NCBI RefSeq assembly: GCF_964022235.1
Contig: NZ_CAXHZL010000004.1
Coordinates: 124,001 to 188,000, forward strand
Direction of reading: 5' to 3'
Length of the DNA stretch: 64,000 bases
Source of the DNA: Limimaricola sp964022235
GTDB lineage: Bacteria; Pseudomonadota; Alphaproteobacteria; Rhodobacterales; Rhodobacteraceae
In this document: one piece after another, positions 24,014-32,702 of the stretch
How the letters are laid out: each line of letters begins with the position of its first letter
How positions within the stretch are numbered: position 1 is the stretch's first letter
Translations under genes and position numbers: made by a program
The notes under the pieces: generated by a model
Told to the model about the DNA's origin: nothing
Seen by the model: only the letters and a program-made list of their open reading frames with translations
The model's database searches: none

Positions 24014-25165
24014 ATGGCCGACCGCAGCTATCTCGACTGGCCCTTCTTCGAGGAGAAGCACCGCGAACTGGCAGAGGCGCTGGAGCATTGGGCCGGGCGC
24101 AGACTGGGCGGGATCGATCACGCCGACACCGACGCCGCCTGCCGCGCGCTGGTGGCCAAGCTGGGGCAGGGCGGCTGGCTGGAGCACGCGGCCTCCGAGG
24201 ATGGCAAGCTCGACGTGCGCAGCCTGTGCCTGATCCGCGAAACGCTGGCGCGGCATGACGGGCTCGCTGATTTCGCCTTCGCGATGCAGGGGCTGGGTTC
24301 GGGTGCGATCACGCTGTTCGGATCGGATGCGCAGAAGGCCGAATGGCTGCCGAAGGTGCGCAGCGGCTCCGCGATCTCGGCCTTCGCGCTGACCGAGCCG
24401 CAATCCGGCTCGGATGTCGCCAACCTCGCCATGACGGCGCGGCGCGACGGCGACGAATGGGTGCTGGACGGCGAAAAGACATGGATCTCGAACGGTGGCA
24501 TCGCGGATCTCTACGTGGTCTTCGCACGCACCGGGGAGGGGCCGGGCGCCAAGGGGTTGTCGGCCTTCATCGTGCCGGCCGACACGCCGGGGCTGAAGAT
24601 CGCCGAGCGGCTCGACACCATCGCACCGCACCCTCTGGCAGGGCTGTCCTTCGACGGCGCGCGCTTGCCTGAGGCCGCGATCATCGGCGCGCCGGGCGAG
24701 GGCTTTCGCATCGCGATGTCGGTGCTCGACGTGTTCCGCTCCACGGTGGCGGCGGCTGCACTCGGCTTTGCGCGGCGCGCGATGGACGCAAGCCTCGAGC
24801 GGGCCGGGAGTCGCGAGCTGTTCGGCGCGCCGCTGTTCGAGATGCAGATGGTGCAGGGGCACATTGCCGAGATGGCGCTTGGCATCGACGCGGGCGCGCT
24901 GCTGACTTACCGCGCGGCGTGGGTGAAGGACAGCGGCGCCGCGCGGGTCAGCCGCGAGGCGGCGATGGCCAAGCTGTTCTCGACCGACGAGGCGCAGAAG
25001 ATCATCGACGCGGCGGTGCAGATCCACGGCGGCGACGGGGTGCGCAGAGGCTCCGTGCCCGAGACGCTTTATCGCGAGATCCGCGCGCTCAGGATCTACG
25101 AGGGCGCTAGCGACGTGCAGAAGATCATCATCGCCCGCGCCGCCATGGCAGCGCACGGTCGCTAG
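24014..25165 (+). CDS. Acyl-CoA dehydrogenase
   Basis: A 383-aa FAD-dependent acyl-CoA dehydrogenase. FAD/substrate motif FALTEPQSGSDVANLAM, WISNGGIADLYVV, and the catalytic-base region RIYEGASDVQKIIIARAAM near the C-terminus with the expected Glu. It oxidises an acyl-CoA intermediate and passes electrons to ETF. In this operon it probably acts after ring reduction or opening; the exact substrate cannot be read from the sequence. It follows the hydratase after one base and precedes the CoA ligase by 69 bases. Confidence 0.92.
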   Translation: MADRSYLDWPFFEEKHRELAEALEHWAGRRLGGIDHADTDAACRALVAKLGQGGWLEHAASEDGKLDVRSLCLIRETLARHDGLADFAFAMQGLGSGAITLFGSDAQKAEWLPKVRSGSAISAFALTEPQSGSDVANLAMTARRDGDEWVLDGEKTWISNGGIADLYVVFARTGEGPGAKGLSAFIVPADTPGLKIAERLDTIAPHPLAGLSFDGARLPEAAIIGAPGEGFRIAMSVLDVFRSTVAAAALGFARRAMDASLERAGSRELFGAPLFEMQMVQGHIAEMALGIDAGALLTYRAAWVKDSGAARVSREAAMAKLFSTDEAQKIIDAAVQIHGGDGVRRGSVPETLYREIRALRIYEGASDVQKIIIARAAMAAHGR

Positions 25166-25234
25166 AGGGACGAGAGGCTGCGCCGCCGGGGAAGGGGAGA
25201 GCCCCGACGCTGCGGATCAGGGGAGGAAAGACAG

Positions 25235-26857
25235 ATGCTGGGACCGACGGCGCATGAGGATACGTTCTCGCGCGACAACCTGCCGCCATTCAACCAATGG
25301 CCGGAGATGCTGCTCGATGGCTTCGACTACCCCGAGCGGCTCAACGCCGGGGTCGAGCTGTGCGACCGGCTGGTCGAGCGGGGCATGGGCGACCGGATGG
25401 CGCTCATCGGTAACGGGCGGCGGCGCAGCTACAAGGAGCTGATGGACTGGACCAACCGCATCGCGCGGGTGCTGGTCGAGGATTACCATGTGAAACCCGG
25501 CAACCGGGTGCTGATCCGCTCGGCCAACAACCCGGCGATGGTCGCCTGCTGGCTGGCCGCGACCAAGGCGGGGGCGGTGGTGGTCAACACCATGCCGATG
25601 CTGCGCGCGGGCGAATTGTGCAAGATCGTCGACAAGGCCGAGGTGAGCCTTGCCTTGTGCGACACGCGATTGATGGACGAGATGGTGGCCTGCGCCAAGC
25701 AAAGCCCGCATCTCGCCAAGGTCGTGGGTTTCGATGGCACCGCCAACCACGACGCCGAGCTCGACCGCGCCGCCCTCGACAAGCCGGTGACGTTCCAGGC
25801 GGTGGAGACGGGCCGCGACGACGTGGCGCTATTGGGTTTCACCTCCGGTTCGACCGGCGTGCCGAAGGCGACGATGCATTTCCACCGCGACCTGCTGATC
25901 ATCGCCGACGGCTACGCTAGGGAGGTTCTCGGCGTGACGCCGGACGACGTCTTCGTCGGCTCACCACCCTTGGCCTTCACCTTCGGCCTGGGCGGGCTCG
26001 CGGTGTTCCCGCTGCGCTTCGGGGCGGCGGCGGCGCTTCTGGAGACGGCCTCGCCGCCCAATATGATCGAGATCATCGAGAAGTACCGCGCCACCGTCTG
26101 CTTCACCGCCCCCACAGCCTACCGCGCCATGCTGCGCGCGATGGACGAGGGCGCGGACCTGTCGTCGCTGCGCTGCGCCGTCTCGGCGGGCGAGACGCTG
26201 CCCGCGCCGGTCTATCGCGAATGGATGGAAAAGACCGGCAAGCCGATGCTCGACGGCATCGGCGCAACCGAGCTTTTGCACATCTTCATCACCAACCGGC
26301 TCGACGACAGCCATCCTGGCTGCACTGGGCGTCCGGTCACCGGCTATGTCGCGAAGGTGGTGGATGACCAGATGAACGAGGTGCCACGCGGCACGGTTGG
26401 ACAACTCGCGGTCAAGGGGCCCACGGGCTGCCGCTACCTCGCCGACGAGCGGCAGCGCGAGTATGTCCATGGCGGCTGGAACCTCACCGGAGACGCCTTC
26501 GTGCAGGACGAGGACGGGCGCTTCCACTTCGCCGCGCGGTCGGACGACATCATCCTATCGGCGGGCTACAACATCGCCGCGCCCGAGGTCGAGGCGGCGC
26601 TCCTGTCGCATGAGGCGGTGGTCGAATGCGCCGTGATCGGCTGCGCGGACGCGGAGCGCGGGCAGGTGGTGCAGGCGCATGTGGTGCTGACCGAGGGCAC
26701 CGAGCGTTCGGACCTCACGGCAAAGCTGCTGCAGGATCACGTGAAGGCGCAGATCGCGCCTTACAAGTATCCGCGCTCCGTCGTGTTCTGCGACACGCTG
26801 CCCAAGACCGAGAGCGGGAAGATTCAGCGTTTCCGCCTACGCGAGGAGGCCAAGTGA
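25235..26857 (+). CDS. 2-aminobenzoate-CoA ligase (benzoate-CoA ligase family)
   Basis: A 540-aa AMP-forming acyl-CoA synthetase. AMP-binding motif GFTSGSTGVPKATMHFHRD, DGIGATELLHIFIT as the A5 motif, TGDAF as A7, and a C-terminal catalytic Lys region PKTESGKIQR. It belongs with aromatic-acid ligases and starts NLPPFNQWPEM as in benzoate/aminobenzoate-CoA ligases. Given the downstream tryptophan dioxygenase and the upstream aminobenzoyl-CoA monooxygenase, anthranilate is the most likely substrate. A strong ribosome-binding site (GGGGAGGAAAG) precedes ATG 25235. Its stop overlaps the kynA start. Confidence 0.9.
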   Translation: MLGPTAHEDTFSRDNLPPFNQWPEMLLDGFDYPERLNAGVELCDRLVERGMGDRMALIGNGRRRSYKELMDWTNRIARVLVEDYHVKPGNRVLIRSANNPAMVACWLAATKAGAVVVNTMPMLRAGELCKIVDKAEVSLALCDTRLMDEMVACAKQSPHLAKVVGFDGTANHDAELDRAALDKPVTFQAVETGRDDVALLGFTSGSTGVPKATMHFHRDLLIIADGYAREVLGVTPDDVFVGSPPLAFTFGLGGLAVFPLRFGAAAALLETASPPNMIEIIEKYRATVCFTAPTAYRAMLRAMDEGADLSSLRCAVSAGETLPAPVYREWMEKTGKPMLDGIGATELLHIFITNRLDDSHPGCTGRPVTGYVAKVVDDQMNEVPRGTVGQLAVKGPTGCRYLADERQREYVHGGWNLTGDAFVQDEDGRFHFAARSDDIILSAGYNIAAPEVEAALLSHEAVVECAVIGCADAERGQVVQAHVVLTEGTERSDLTAKLLQDHVKAQIAPYKYPRSVVFCDTLPKTESGKIQRFRLREEAK

Positions 26858-27645
26858 CCGACGATCCCGTCATGCGGTTCGAGGACAAGATGTCCTACAC
26901 GGATTATCTCGGCCTCGACGCCGTGCTCACGGCGCAGCATCCGCGCACCCAAGAGCATGACGAGATGCTGTTCATCGTGCAGCATCAAGTGACCGAGCTG
27001 TGGATGCGGCTCGCGCTGCACGAATTGGACGCGGCGCGTATCGCCCTCTCCGAGGACCGGCTGCGCCCGGCCTTCAAGATGCTGACCCGCGTGGCGCGGA
27101 TCTTCGAGCAGATGAACGCCGCATGGGACGTTTTGCGCACCATGACGCCCAGCGAATACACCCGCTACCGCGACGCGCTGGGGCATTCCTCGGGCTTCCA
27201 GTCTTGGCAGTACCGGCTGATCGAGTTCACGGTGGGCAACCGCAACCGCGCCCTGCTCGGGCCGCACGCGCACCGGCCCGATCTCGTGGCGCAGCTCGAG
27301 GCCGAGCTGGCCCGGCCGAGCCTTTACGACACTGCCATCGGCTGTCTGGCGCGGGCCGGCTTCGACGTGCCGGAGGCCGGGGCGCATCCCGACGACCGGG
27401 TCATGGCGGCCTGGACGCAGGTTTACCGCGACCCCGAAACGCACTGGCCGCTCTACGAACTGGCCGAGAAGCTCGTCGATTTCGAAGACTACTTTCGCCG
27501 CTGGCGTTTCAACCACGTCACCACGGTCGAGCGGGTGATCGGCTTCAAGCGGGGCACCGGCGGCACCGGCGGCGTCAGCTATCTCAAGCGGATGCTGGAG
27601 GTCGAACTCTTCCCAGAACTCTGGCACTTGCGTACCAATCTATGA
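26854..27645 (+). CDS. kynA: Tryptophan 2,3-dioxygenase
   Basis: A cytosolic haem enzyme opening the indole ring of L-tryptophan to N-formylkynurenine. The 263-aa product carries the active-site segment HDEMLFIVQHQVTELWMRLA (His44 as the distal His), the substrate-binding MTPSEYTRYRDALGHSSGFQ, and the proximal haem His221 in WRFNHVTTVERVIG, followed by GFKRGTGGTGG. The start is GTG 26854, with a GAGGAGG ribosome-binding site and overlap with the ligase stop (GTGA). It links tryptophan to anthranilate activation in the same operon. Kynurenine formamidase and kynureninase are not in the window. Confidence 0.97.
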   Translation: MTDDPVMRFEDKMSYTDYLGLDAVLTAQHPRTQEHDEMLFIVQHQVTELWMRLALHELDAARIALSEDRLRPAFKMLTRVARIFEQMNAAWDVLRTMTPSEYTRYRDALGHSSGFQSWQYRLIEFTVGNRNRALLGPHAHRPDLVAQLEAELARPSLYDTAIGCLARAGFDVPEAGAHPDDRVMAAWTQVYRDPETHWPLYELAEKLVDFEDYFRRWRFNHVTTVERVIGFKRGTGGTGGVSYLKRMLEVELFPELWHLRTNL

Positions 27646-27680
27646 CCGGCCCCAAGACCGGCATCCACAGGGAGACGAGA

Positions 27681-28817
27681 ATGACGAAATATCTCACGAC
27701 GACCGCGCTGGCGCTGTCTATGATGGGCACGGCCGTGATGGCCGAGCCGGTGAAGGTTGGCATGATCACCACGCTTTCGGGCGGCGGAGCCAGCCTCGGC
27801 ATCGACACGCGCGACGGCTTCATGCTGGCGGTCGAAGAGGCGGGCAACGCCGATCTGGAGGTCGTGATCGAGGACGACCAGCGCGAGCCCGAGGTGGCGG
27901 TGCAGCTTTCGGACAAGATGATCCAGTCCGAAGAGGTCGACGTGCTGACCGGCATCGTCTGGTCCAACCTTGCCATGGCGGTGGTGCCGGGGGCGGTGCG
28001 TCAGGGCAAGTTCTATCTCTCGACCAACGCGGCACCCTCGCAGCTTGCAGGCAAGGGCTGCCACGAGAACTACTTCTCTGTCAGCTACCAGAACGACAAC
28101 CTGCATGAGGCGGCGGGGCAGTATGCCACCGACGAAGGCTTCGGCAGCATGTTCATCATGGCGCCGAACTATCCCGCAGGTCAGGACAGCCTCTCGGGCT
28201 TCAAGCGTTTCTACGAGGGCGAGGTCGCGAGCGAGGTCTATACCCAGCTCGGCCAGACCGACTACGCCGCCGAGATCGCCCAGATCCGCGACAGCGGCGC
28301 CGACGCGCTGTTCTTCTTCCTGCCGGGCGGCATGGGCATCTCCTTCATGAAGCAGTGGGCCGAGGCGGGCATCGACATGCCGGTCGTGGGGCCCGCATTC
28401 TCGTTCAGCCAGGACATCCTCCCGGCGATCGGCGAGGCGGCCATCGGCGTGAAGAACACCGCCCAGTGGTCGAAGGACATCGACAACGCGGCCAACGCGC
28501 ATTTCGTCGAGGCCTTCGAGGCGAAATATGACCGTCTGCCCTCGCTCTATGCGGCGCAGGGCTACGACACCGCGCAGCTGCTGCTCTCGGCGATGGACAA
28601 GGCCGACGTGTCGGACGCCGACGCCTTCCGCGAGGCGCTCCGCGCGGCCGAGTTCGACAGCGTGCGCGGCAAGTTCTCCTTCGGGCCGAACCAGCACCCG
28701 GTGCAGGACATCTACGTGCGCGAGGTGGTCAAGGAGGGCGAGGTGCTCACCAACCACATCGTCGGCACCGCGATGACGGATCGCGGCGACGCCTACGCCG
28801 ACGAGTGCAAGATGTGA
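27681..28817 (+). CDS. Branched-chain-type ABC transporter substrate-binding protein
   Basis: A 378-aa periplasmic binding protein of the LivJ/K family: 21-residue signal peptide ending VMA, then EPVKVGMITTLSGGGASLG. Receptor-family ligand region, FIMAPNYPAGQDSLSGFKRF. With the permeases and ATPases that follow it forms a complete transporter. The position after kynA and the CoA-pathway genes suggests an aromatic cargo (anthranilate, kynurenine or tryptophan) rather than branched-chain amino acids; this is inferred. ATG 27681 has a GGGAGACGAG ribosome-binding site; the frame upstream is a kynA shadow. A strong hairpin follows at 28824-28847. Confidence 0.93.
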   Translation: MTKYLTTTALALSMMGTAVMAEPVKVGMITTLSGGGASLGIDTRDGFMLAVEEAGNADLEVVIEDDQREPEVAVQLSDKMIQSEEVDVLTGIVWSNLAMAVVPGAVRQGKFYLSTNAAPSQLAGKGCHENYFSVSYQNDNLHEAAGQYATDEGFGSMFIMAPNYPAGQDSLSGFKRFYEGEVASEVYTQLGQTDYAAEIAQIRDSGADALFFFLPGGMGISFMKQWAEAGIDMPVVGPAFSFSQDILPAIGEAAIGVKNTAQWSKDIDNAANAHFVEAFEAKYDRLPSLYAAQGYDTAQLLLSAMDKADVSDADAFREALRAAEFDSVRGKFSFGPNQHPVQDIYVREVVKEGEVLTNHIVGTAMTDRGDAYADECKM

Positions 28818-28823
28818 CCCGCG

Positions 28824-28847
28824 GCGGCGGGCCTGCCGGCCCGCCGC
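28824..28847 (+). promoter_or_regulatory. Intercistronic hairpin after the Liv-type binding-protein gene
   Basis: Perfect 10-bp stem GCGGCGGGCC / GGCCCGCCGC with a TGCC loop, seven bases after the stop codon and before livH. No T-run follows, so it probably stabilises the upstream mRNA or partly terminates, giving more binding protein than permease. Matching hairpins lie after xylF and dctP. Confidence 0.65.
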
Positions 28848-28871
28848 ACCCCTGTTGAGAGGCACAGCCCC

Positions 28872-29792
28872 ATGTCGATGATCCTGTTGATCGAACAGCT
28901 CTTGAACGGGCTTCAGTCCGGGCTGATGCTGTTCTTGATGGCCGCCGGGCTGACGCTCGTCTTTGGCGTCATGGGGCTGATCAACCTCGCGCATGGCTCG
29001 CTCTACATGGTCGGCGCCTTCGCCTGCGCGGGCGTCGCCGCCGCCACCGGCTCGTTCTGGCTCGGCCTCGCGGCCTCCATCGCGGCGGCCGCGGCGGCGG
29101 GGGCGATCGTCGAGGTCGCGGTGATCCGCAGGCTTTACGCCCGCGACCACTTAGATCAGGTGCTCGCGACCTTCGCGCTGATCCTGATCTTCTCGGAAGG
29201 CACGCGCTGGCTCTACGGCTCCTTCCCGCTCTATCTCAACGTCCCGCCCTCGCTTTCGGGCAGCGTGACGCTGCCGGGCGGCATCCAGTATTCTTTGTTT
29301 CGTCTCGCCATCATCGGCGCGGGGCTCGCGGTCGCGGCAGGTCTGTTCCTGCTCATAGGCAAGACCCGGATCGGCGTGCAGGTCCGCGCGGGCGAAGCTG
29401 ACCGCGAGATGATCGCGGCGCTGGGCGTCGACATTCGCCGCCTTTACACGCTGGTCTTCGCGCTGGGCGCGGCGCTCGCGGGCATGGCGGGCGCGCTCGT
29501 GGGCACGATCCAGTCGGTGCAGGTCGGCATGGGCGAGCCGGTGCTGATCCTCGCCTTCGTGGTGATCGTCATCGGCGGCATCGGCTCGATCAAGGGGGCG
29601 CTGATCGGTGCGCTGCTGGTCGGGGTCACCGACACGATGGGCCGGGTGCTGCTGCCGTCGGCCTTCGCGCTGGTCATGGAGACCTCGGCGGCCACCAGCA
29701 TGGGCGCGGCGCTGGCCTCAATGGCGATCTACATCCTCATGGCAATGGTGCTCATCGTGAAGCCCGGCGGATTGTTCGGAGCGCGGGCATGA
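28872..29792 (+). CDS. Branched-chain-type ABC transporter permease, LivH-like
   Basis: A 306-aa polytopic inner-membrane protein of the LivH family, with LEQLLNGLQSGLMLFLMAAG-like start (here LIEQLLNGLQSGLMLFLMAA), GLTLVFGVMGLINLAHGSLY and the cytoplasmic-loop region GADREMI-like GEADREMIAALGVDIRRLYT. It forms the membrane channel with the next gene product. The stop overlaps the LivM-like gene by four bases. Confidence 0.93.
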   Translation: MSMILLIEQLLNGLQSGLMLFLMAAGLTLVFGVMGLINLAHGSLYMVGAFACAGVAAATGSFWLGLAASIAAAAAAGAIVEVAVIRRLYARDHLDQVLATFALILIFSEGTRWLYGSFPLYLNVPPSLSGSVTLPGGIQYSLFRLAIIGAGLAVAAGLFLLIGKTRIGVQVRAGEADREMIAALGVDIRRLYTLVFALGAALAGMAGALVGTIQSVQVGMGEPVLILAFVVIVIGGIGSIKGALIGALLVGVTDTMGRVLLPSAFALVMETSAATSMGAALASMAIYILMAMVLIVKPGGLFGARA

Positions 29793-30814
29793 GCGCGGTG
29801 GAGATCACGGCGCCCGGTCGCCGGGCAGGCCGCATGGGCCGCGCGCAGATCGTCAACGTGGCCTTGGCGCTGGGGCTGGTGGGTTTCGGCCTCGGGGCCT
29901 GGGCCACGGGCGAGACCTTCTTGATCACGCTGGCGACCAAGGTGGCGATTCTGGGCATCGCGGGGGCGGGGCTGAACCTCGTGCTGGGCTTCGGCGGGCT
30001 CGTGTCCTTCGGCCATGCGGCCTATTTCGGCTTGGGCGGCTACGCCTCGGGCATCCTCGCGCATCATGCCCTGAACTACACGCCGATGTTCGAATGGCCC
30101 TTCGTGTTCGAAGGCTCGACTTCCATGCCGGTCATCTGGATCACCGCGATGCTGGTGGGCGCGTTGGCGGCGCTGCTGATCGGGGCGCTCTCGCTTCGTA
30201 CCACGGGCGTCTATTTCATCATGATCACCTTGGCCTTCGGGCAGATGATCTTCTACTTCGCCATCTCATGGCCCGCTTACGGAGGCGAGGACGGCCTGCC
30301 GATCTATGTGCGCAACGGCTTTCCCGGCCTGAACACGCTCGATCCGATCCAGTTCTTCGGTCTGGCCTGTGCCGTGCTTTTCGCGGTGCTGGGCGTGACC
30401 GCCATGCTGGTGCGCTCGCGCTTCGGTCTCGCCCTTCAGGCGGCGCGGCAGAACCGGCAGCGGCTGATGGCGGTGGGCATAAGGCCCGGCGGCGTGCTGC
30501 TGGTGGCCTTCGTGATTTCGGGCGCGATCACGGCGCTCGCGGGCGCGCTCTATGCCGATCTCAATCGTTTCGTCAGCCCCTCGATGCTGTCGTGGCACCT
30601 TTCGGGCGAATTGCTGGTGTTCCTGATCCTCGGCGGCACGGGGCGGCTCTTTGCGCCGCTCGCGGGCGCAGGGCTCTATATCGTACTCGAACATCTGCTG
30701 GGCGGGGTCAGCGATCATTGGCAGTTCTTCTTCGGCCTGATGCTCCTCGGTGTCGTGCTCTTCGCGCGCGGCGGCGTCATCGGCTTTCTCGCGGGGGGCA
30801 AGCGCAATGGCTGA
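29789..30814 (+). CDS. Branched-chain-type ABC transporter permease, LivM-like
   Basis: A 341-aa LivM-family permease: GLNLVLGFGGLVSFGHAAYF near residue 57 is the typical motif, and QAARQNRQRLMAVGI the cytoplasmic EAA-like loop that contacts the ATPases. Multiple hydrophobic helices span the inner membrane. It overlaps the LivH-like gene by four bases and its 3' end overlaps the LivG-like start by eight bases, so expression is coupled. Confidence 0.93.
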   Translation: MSAVEITAPGRRAGRMGRAQIVNVALALGLVGFGLGAWATGETFLITLATKVAILGIAGAGLNLVLGFGGLVSFGHAAYFGLGGYASGILAHHALNYTPMFEWPFVFEGSTSMPVIWITAMLVGALAALLIGALSLRTTGVYFIMITLAFGQMIFYFAISWPAYGGEDGLPIYVRNGFPGLNTLDPIQFFGLACAVLFAVLGVTAMLVRSRFGLALQAARQNRQRLMAVGIRPGGVLLVAFVISGAITALAGALYADLNRFVSPSMLSWHLSGELLVFLILGGTGRLFAPLAGAGLYIVLEHLLGGVSDHWQFFFGLMLLGVVLFARGGVIGFLAGGKRNG

Positions 30815-31556
30815 ACCGATCCTCGACATCCACCACCTCTCCAAGAGCTTCGGCGCGCTCAAGGCCACTGACGACGTGTCGCTCGACCTACGAGCGGGCG
30901 AGATCCACGCTCTGATCGGGCCGAACGGCGCGGGGAAATCGACGCTGATCAAGCAGATCTCGGGCGAGATTTCGCCCGACGCGGGCGAGGTCCGGCTCAA
31001 TGGCCGCTCACTTGCGGGCATCGATGCGGCGGGCCGGGCGCGGGCCGGAATGGCCCGCAGCTTTCAGGTCTCCTCGGTCGCGCCCGAGTTCACGGTGCTG
31101 CAGAACGTGATGCTGGCCGCGCAGGGCGCGTCCGGTGCGACATTCCGCTTCTTTCGTCCGGTGATGCGGGACGCGGGCCTCCTCAAGACCGCGCGCGATT
31201 GCATTTCGCAGGCGGCTCTGTCGGGGCGCGCCGATGTGCCCGCCGCCGAACTGGCGCATGGTGAGCGGCGTAAGCTGGAGATCGCCATGGCGCTGGCGCT
31301 CAAGCCCATGCTGTTCCTGCTCGACGAGCCGATGGCCGGGATGGGGACCGAAGGGGCCACCGCCCTTGGCGATCTTCTGGACCGGCTGCGCCAGCGCGCG
31401 CCGATCCTGCTGGTCGAGCATGACATGGACGCGGTGTTCCGGTTGTCGGATCGGGTCTCGGTGCTGGTCTACGGGCGCATCATCGCCACCGGCACGCCGG
31501 ACGAGATTCGTGCCGACCGCGAGGTGCAGCGGGTTTATCTGGGAGAGGAGGCATGA
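30807..31556 (+). CDS. Branched-chain-type ABC transporter ATPase, LivG-like
   Basis: A 249-aa cytoplasmic ATPase: Walker A GPNGAGKST, signature region LAHGERRKLEIAMALALKP (the LAHGE variant usual in LivG proteins), Walker B MLFLLDEPMAGMG and switch His in LLVEHDMDAVF. The 3' end overlaps the LivF-like gene by four bases. ATG 30807 is the family start; the frame upstream is a shadow of the permease gene. Confidence 0.95.
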   Translation: MAEPILDIHHLSKSFGALKATDDVSLDLRAGEIHALIGPNGAGKSTLIKQISGEISPDAGEVRLNGRSLAGIDAAGRARAGMARSFQVSSVAPEFTVLQNVMLAAQGASGATFRFFRPVMRDAGLLKTARDCISQAALSGRADVPAAELAHGERRKLEIAMALALKPMLFLLDEPMAGMGTEGATALGDLLDRLRQRAPILLVEHDMDAVFRLSDRVSVLVYGRIIATGTPDEIRADREVQRVYLGEEA

Positions 31557-32242
31557 GCGCGCTTCTCGAAGTCGAGGGACTCTGCGCGTCCTACGGCGCG
31601 AGCCAGGCGTTGTTCGGCGTGTCGTTCACCTTGCGAGAGGGTCAGGCACTGGCGCTGATGGGCCGCAACGGCATGGGCAAGACCACGACCATCGCCTGTA
31701 TCACGCGGATGATGGCGGCGAACTCCGGGCGCATCGCCTTTGCCGGGCAGGACCTCGCGCGGCTGCCGTCGCACAAGGCGGCGCAGCTCGGGCTGGGCCT
31801 TGTGCCAGAGGGGCGGCGCGCCTTTGCCGGTCTGACCGTGCGAGAGAACCTGACGGCCGCCGCGCGCCGTGGCGAATGGAACATGGAGCGCGTCTGCGAG
31901 CTGTTTCCGCGCCTCGCCGAGCGGGCCGGGCAGCGCGCCGAGACGCTTTCGGGCGGCGAACAGCAGATGCTGGTGATCGGGCGCGCGCTGATGACGAACC
32001 CGCGACTCTTGATCCTCGACGAGGCGACCGAAGGGCTGGCCCCCGTGGTGCGGTCCGAAATCTGGGTGGCGATCCGGGCGCTGAAGGCGCGCGGCCTGTC
32101 GATCCTCGTGGTCGACAAGTCGCTGCGCGAGCTCTCGTCGGTGGCCGACGACTGCGTAGTGCTCGAGCGCGGGCGCGATGTCTGGCACGGGCCACCCGCA
32201 GCCCTCACGGGCGATCTCGCGCAGCGCTGGCTCGGGGTCTGA
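31553..32242 (+). CDS. Branched-chain-type ABC transporter ATPase, LivF-like
   Basis: A 229-aa ATPase: Walker A GRNGMGKTT, signature LSGGEQQMLVIGRAL, Walker B LLILDEATEGLAP, LivF-style. The position equivalent to the switch His reads VVDKSLRELS, with Lys in place of the usual His or Gln, as in some LivF proteins (VEQ in classical members), which deserves note. It completes the transporter. The thioesterase gene starts five bases after its stop. Confidence 0.93.
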   Translation: MSALLEVEGLCASYGASQALFGVSFTLREGQALALMGRNGMGKTTTIACITRMMAANSGRIAFAGQDLARLPSHKAAQLGLGLVPEGRRAFAGLTVRENLTAAARRGEWNMERVCELFPRLAERAGQRAETLSGGEQQMLVIGRALMTNPRLLILDEATEGLAPVVRSEIWVAIRALKARGLSILVVDKSLRELSSVADDCVVLERGRDVWHGPPAALTGDLAQRWLGV

Positions 32243-32246
32243 GCCG

Positions 32247-32702
32247 ATGATCTTCACCACCACGCGCAAGGTGCGGTTCGAGCATTGCGACCCGGCGGGG
32301 ATCGTCTTTTATCCGCGCTATTTCGAGATGCTGAACGCCTGCATCGAGGACTGGTTCGAGGCCCGTCTAGGCCGCAGCTTCGGGCAGATCCACGTCGAGG
32401 GCGGCCACGCCGTGCCGACCGCGCGCTGCGAGGTGCGCTTCACCGCGCCGAGCCGGATCGGAGATCCACTGGCGCTTTCGCTGCGGCCCCTGCGGGTCGG
32501 GCGCTCCAGCCTCGATCTGGAGGTCGACATTTTCAGCGCGGGCGAGGCGCGGCTGCACGCCGATTTCACGCTGGTGCATGTCAGCCAGCAGACCGGGCGG
32601 CCGGTGGCCTGGCCCGAGGCGCTGCGCCGCGCCATCGACACGGACATCGCCCGGACGGGCGGGACACAAGACACCGAAGGAGAGGCCCCGCATGGGACAT
32701 GA
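32247..32702 (+). CDS. Acyl-CoA thioesterase (4-hydroxybenzoyl-CoA thioesterase family)
   Basis: A 151-aa hotdog-fold protein. The 4HBT active-site segment FEHCDPAGIVFYPRYFEML (Asp15) is followed by NACIEDWFEARLG. Such enzymes hydrolyse aromatic or aliphatic CoA thioesters. In this operon it could release stalled aminobenzoyl-CoA-type intermediates and recycle CoA, or act in the main pathway; the sequence does not decide. ATG 32247 is the natural start. Its 3' end overlaps the RidA-like gene by eleven bases. Confidence 0.9.
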   Translation: MIFTTTRKVRFEHCDPAGIVFYPRYFEMLNACIEDWFEARLGRSFGQIHVEGGHAVPTARCEVRFTAPSRIGDPLALSLRPLRVGRSSLDLEVDIFSAGEARLHADFTLVHVSQQTGRPVAWPEALRRAIDTDIARTGGTQDTEGEAPHGT

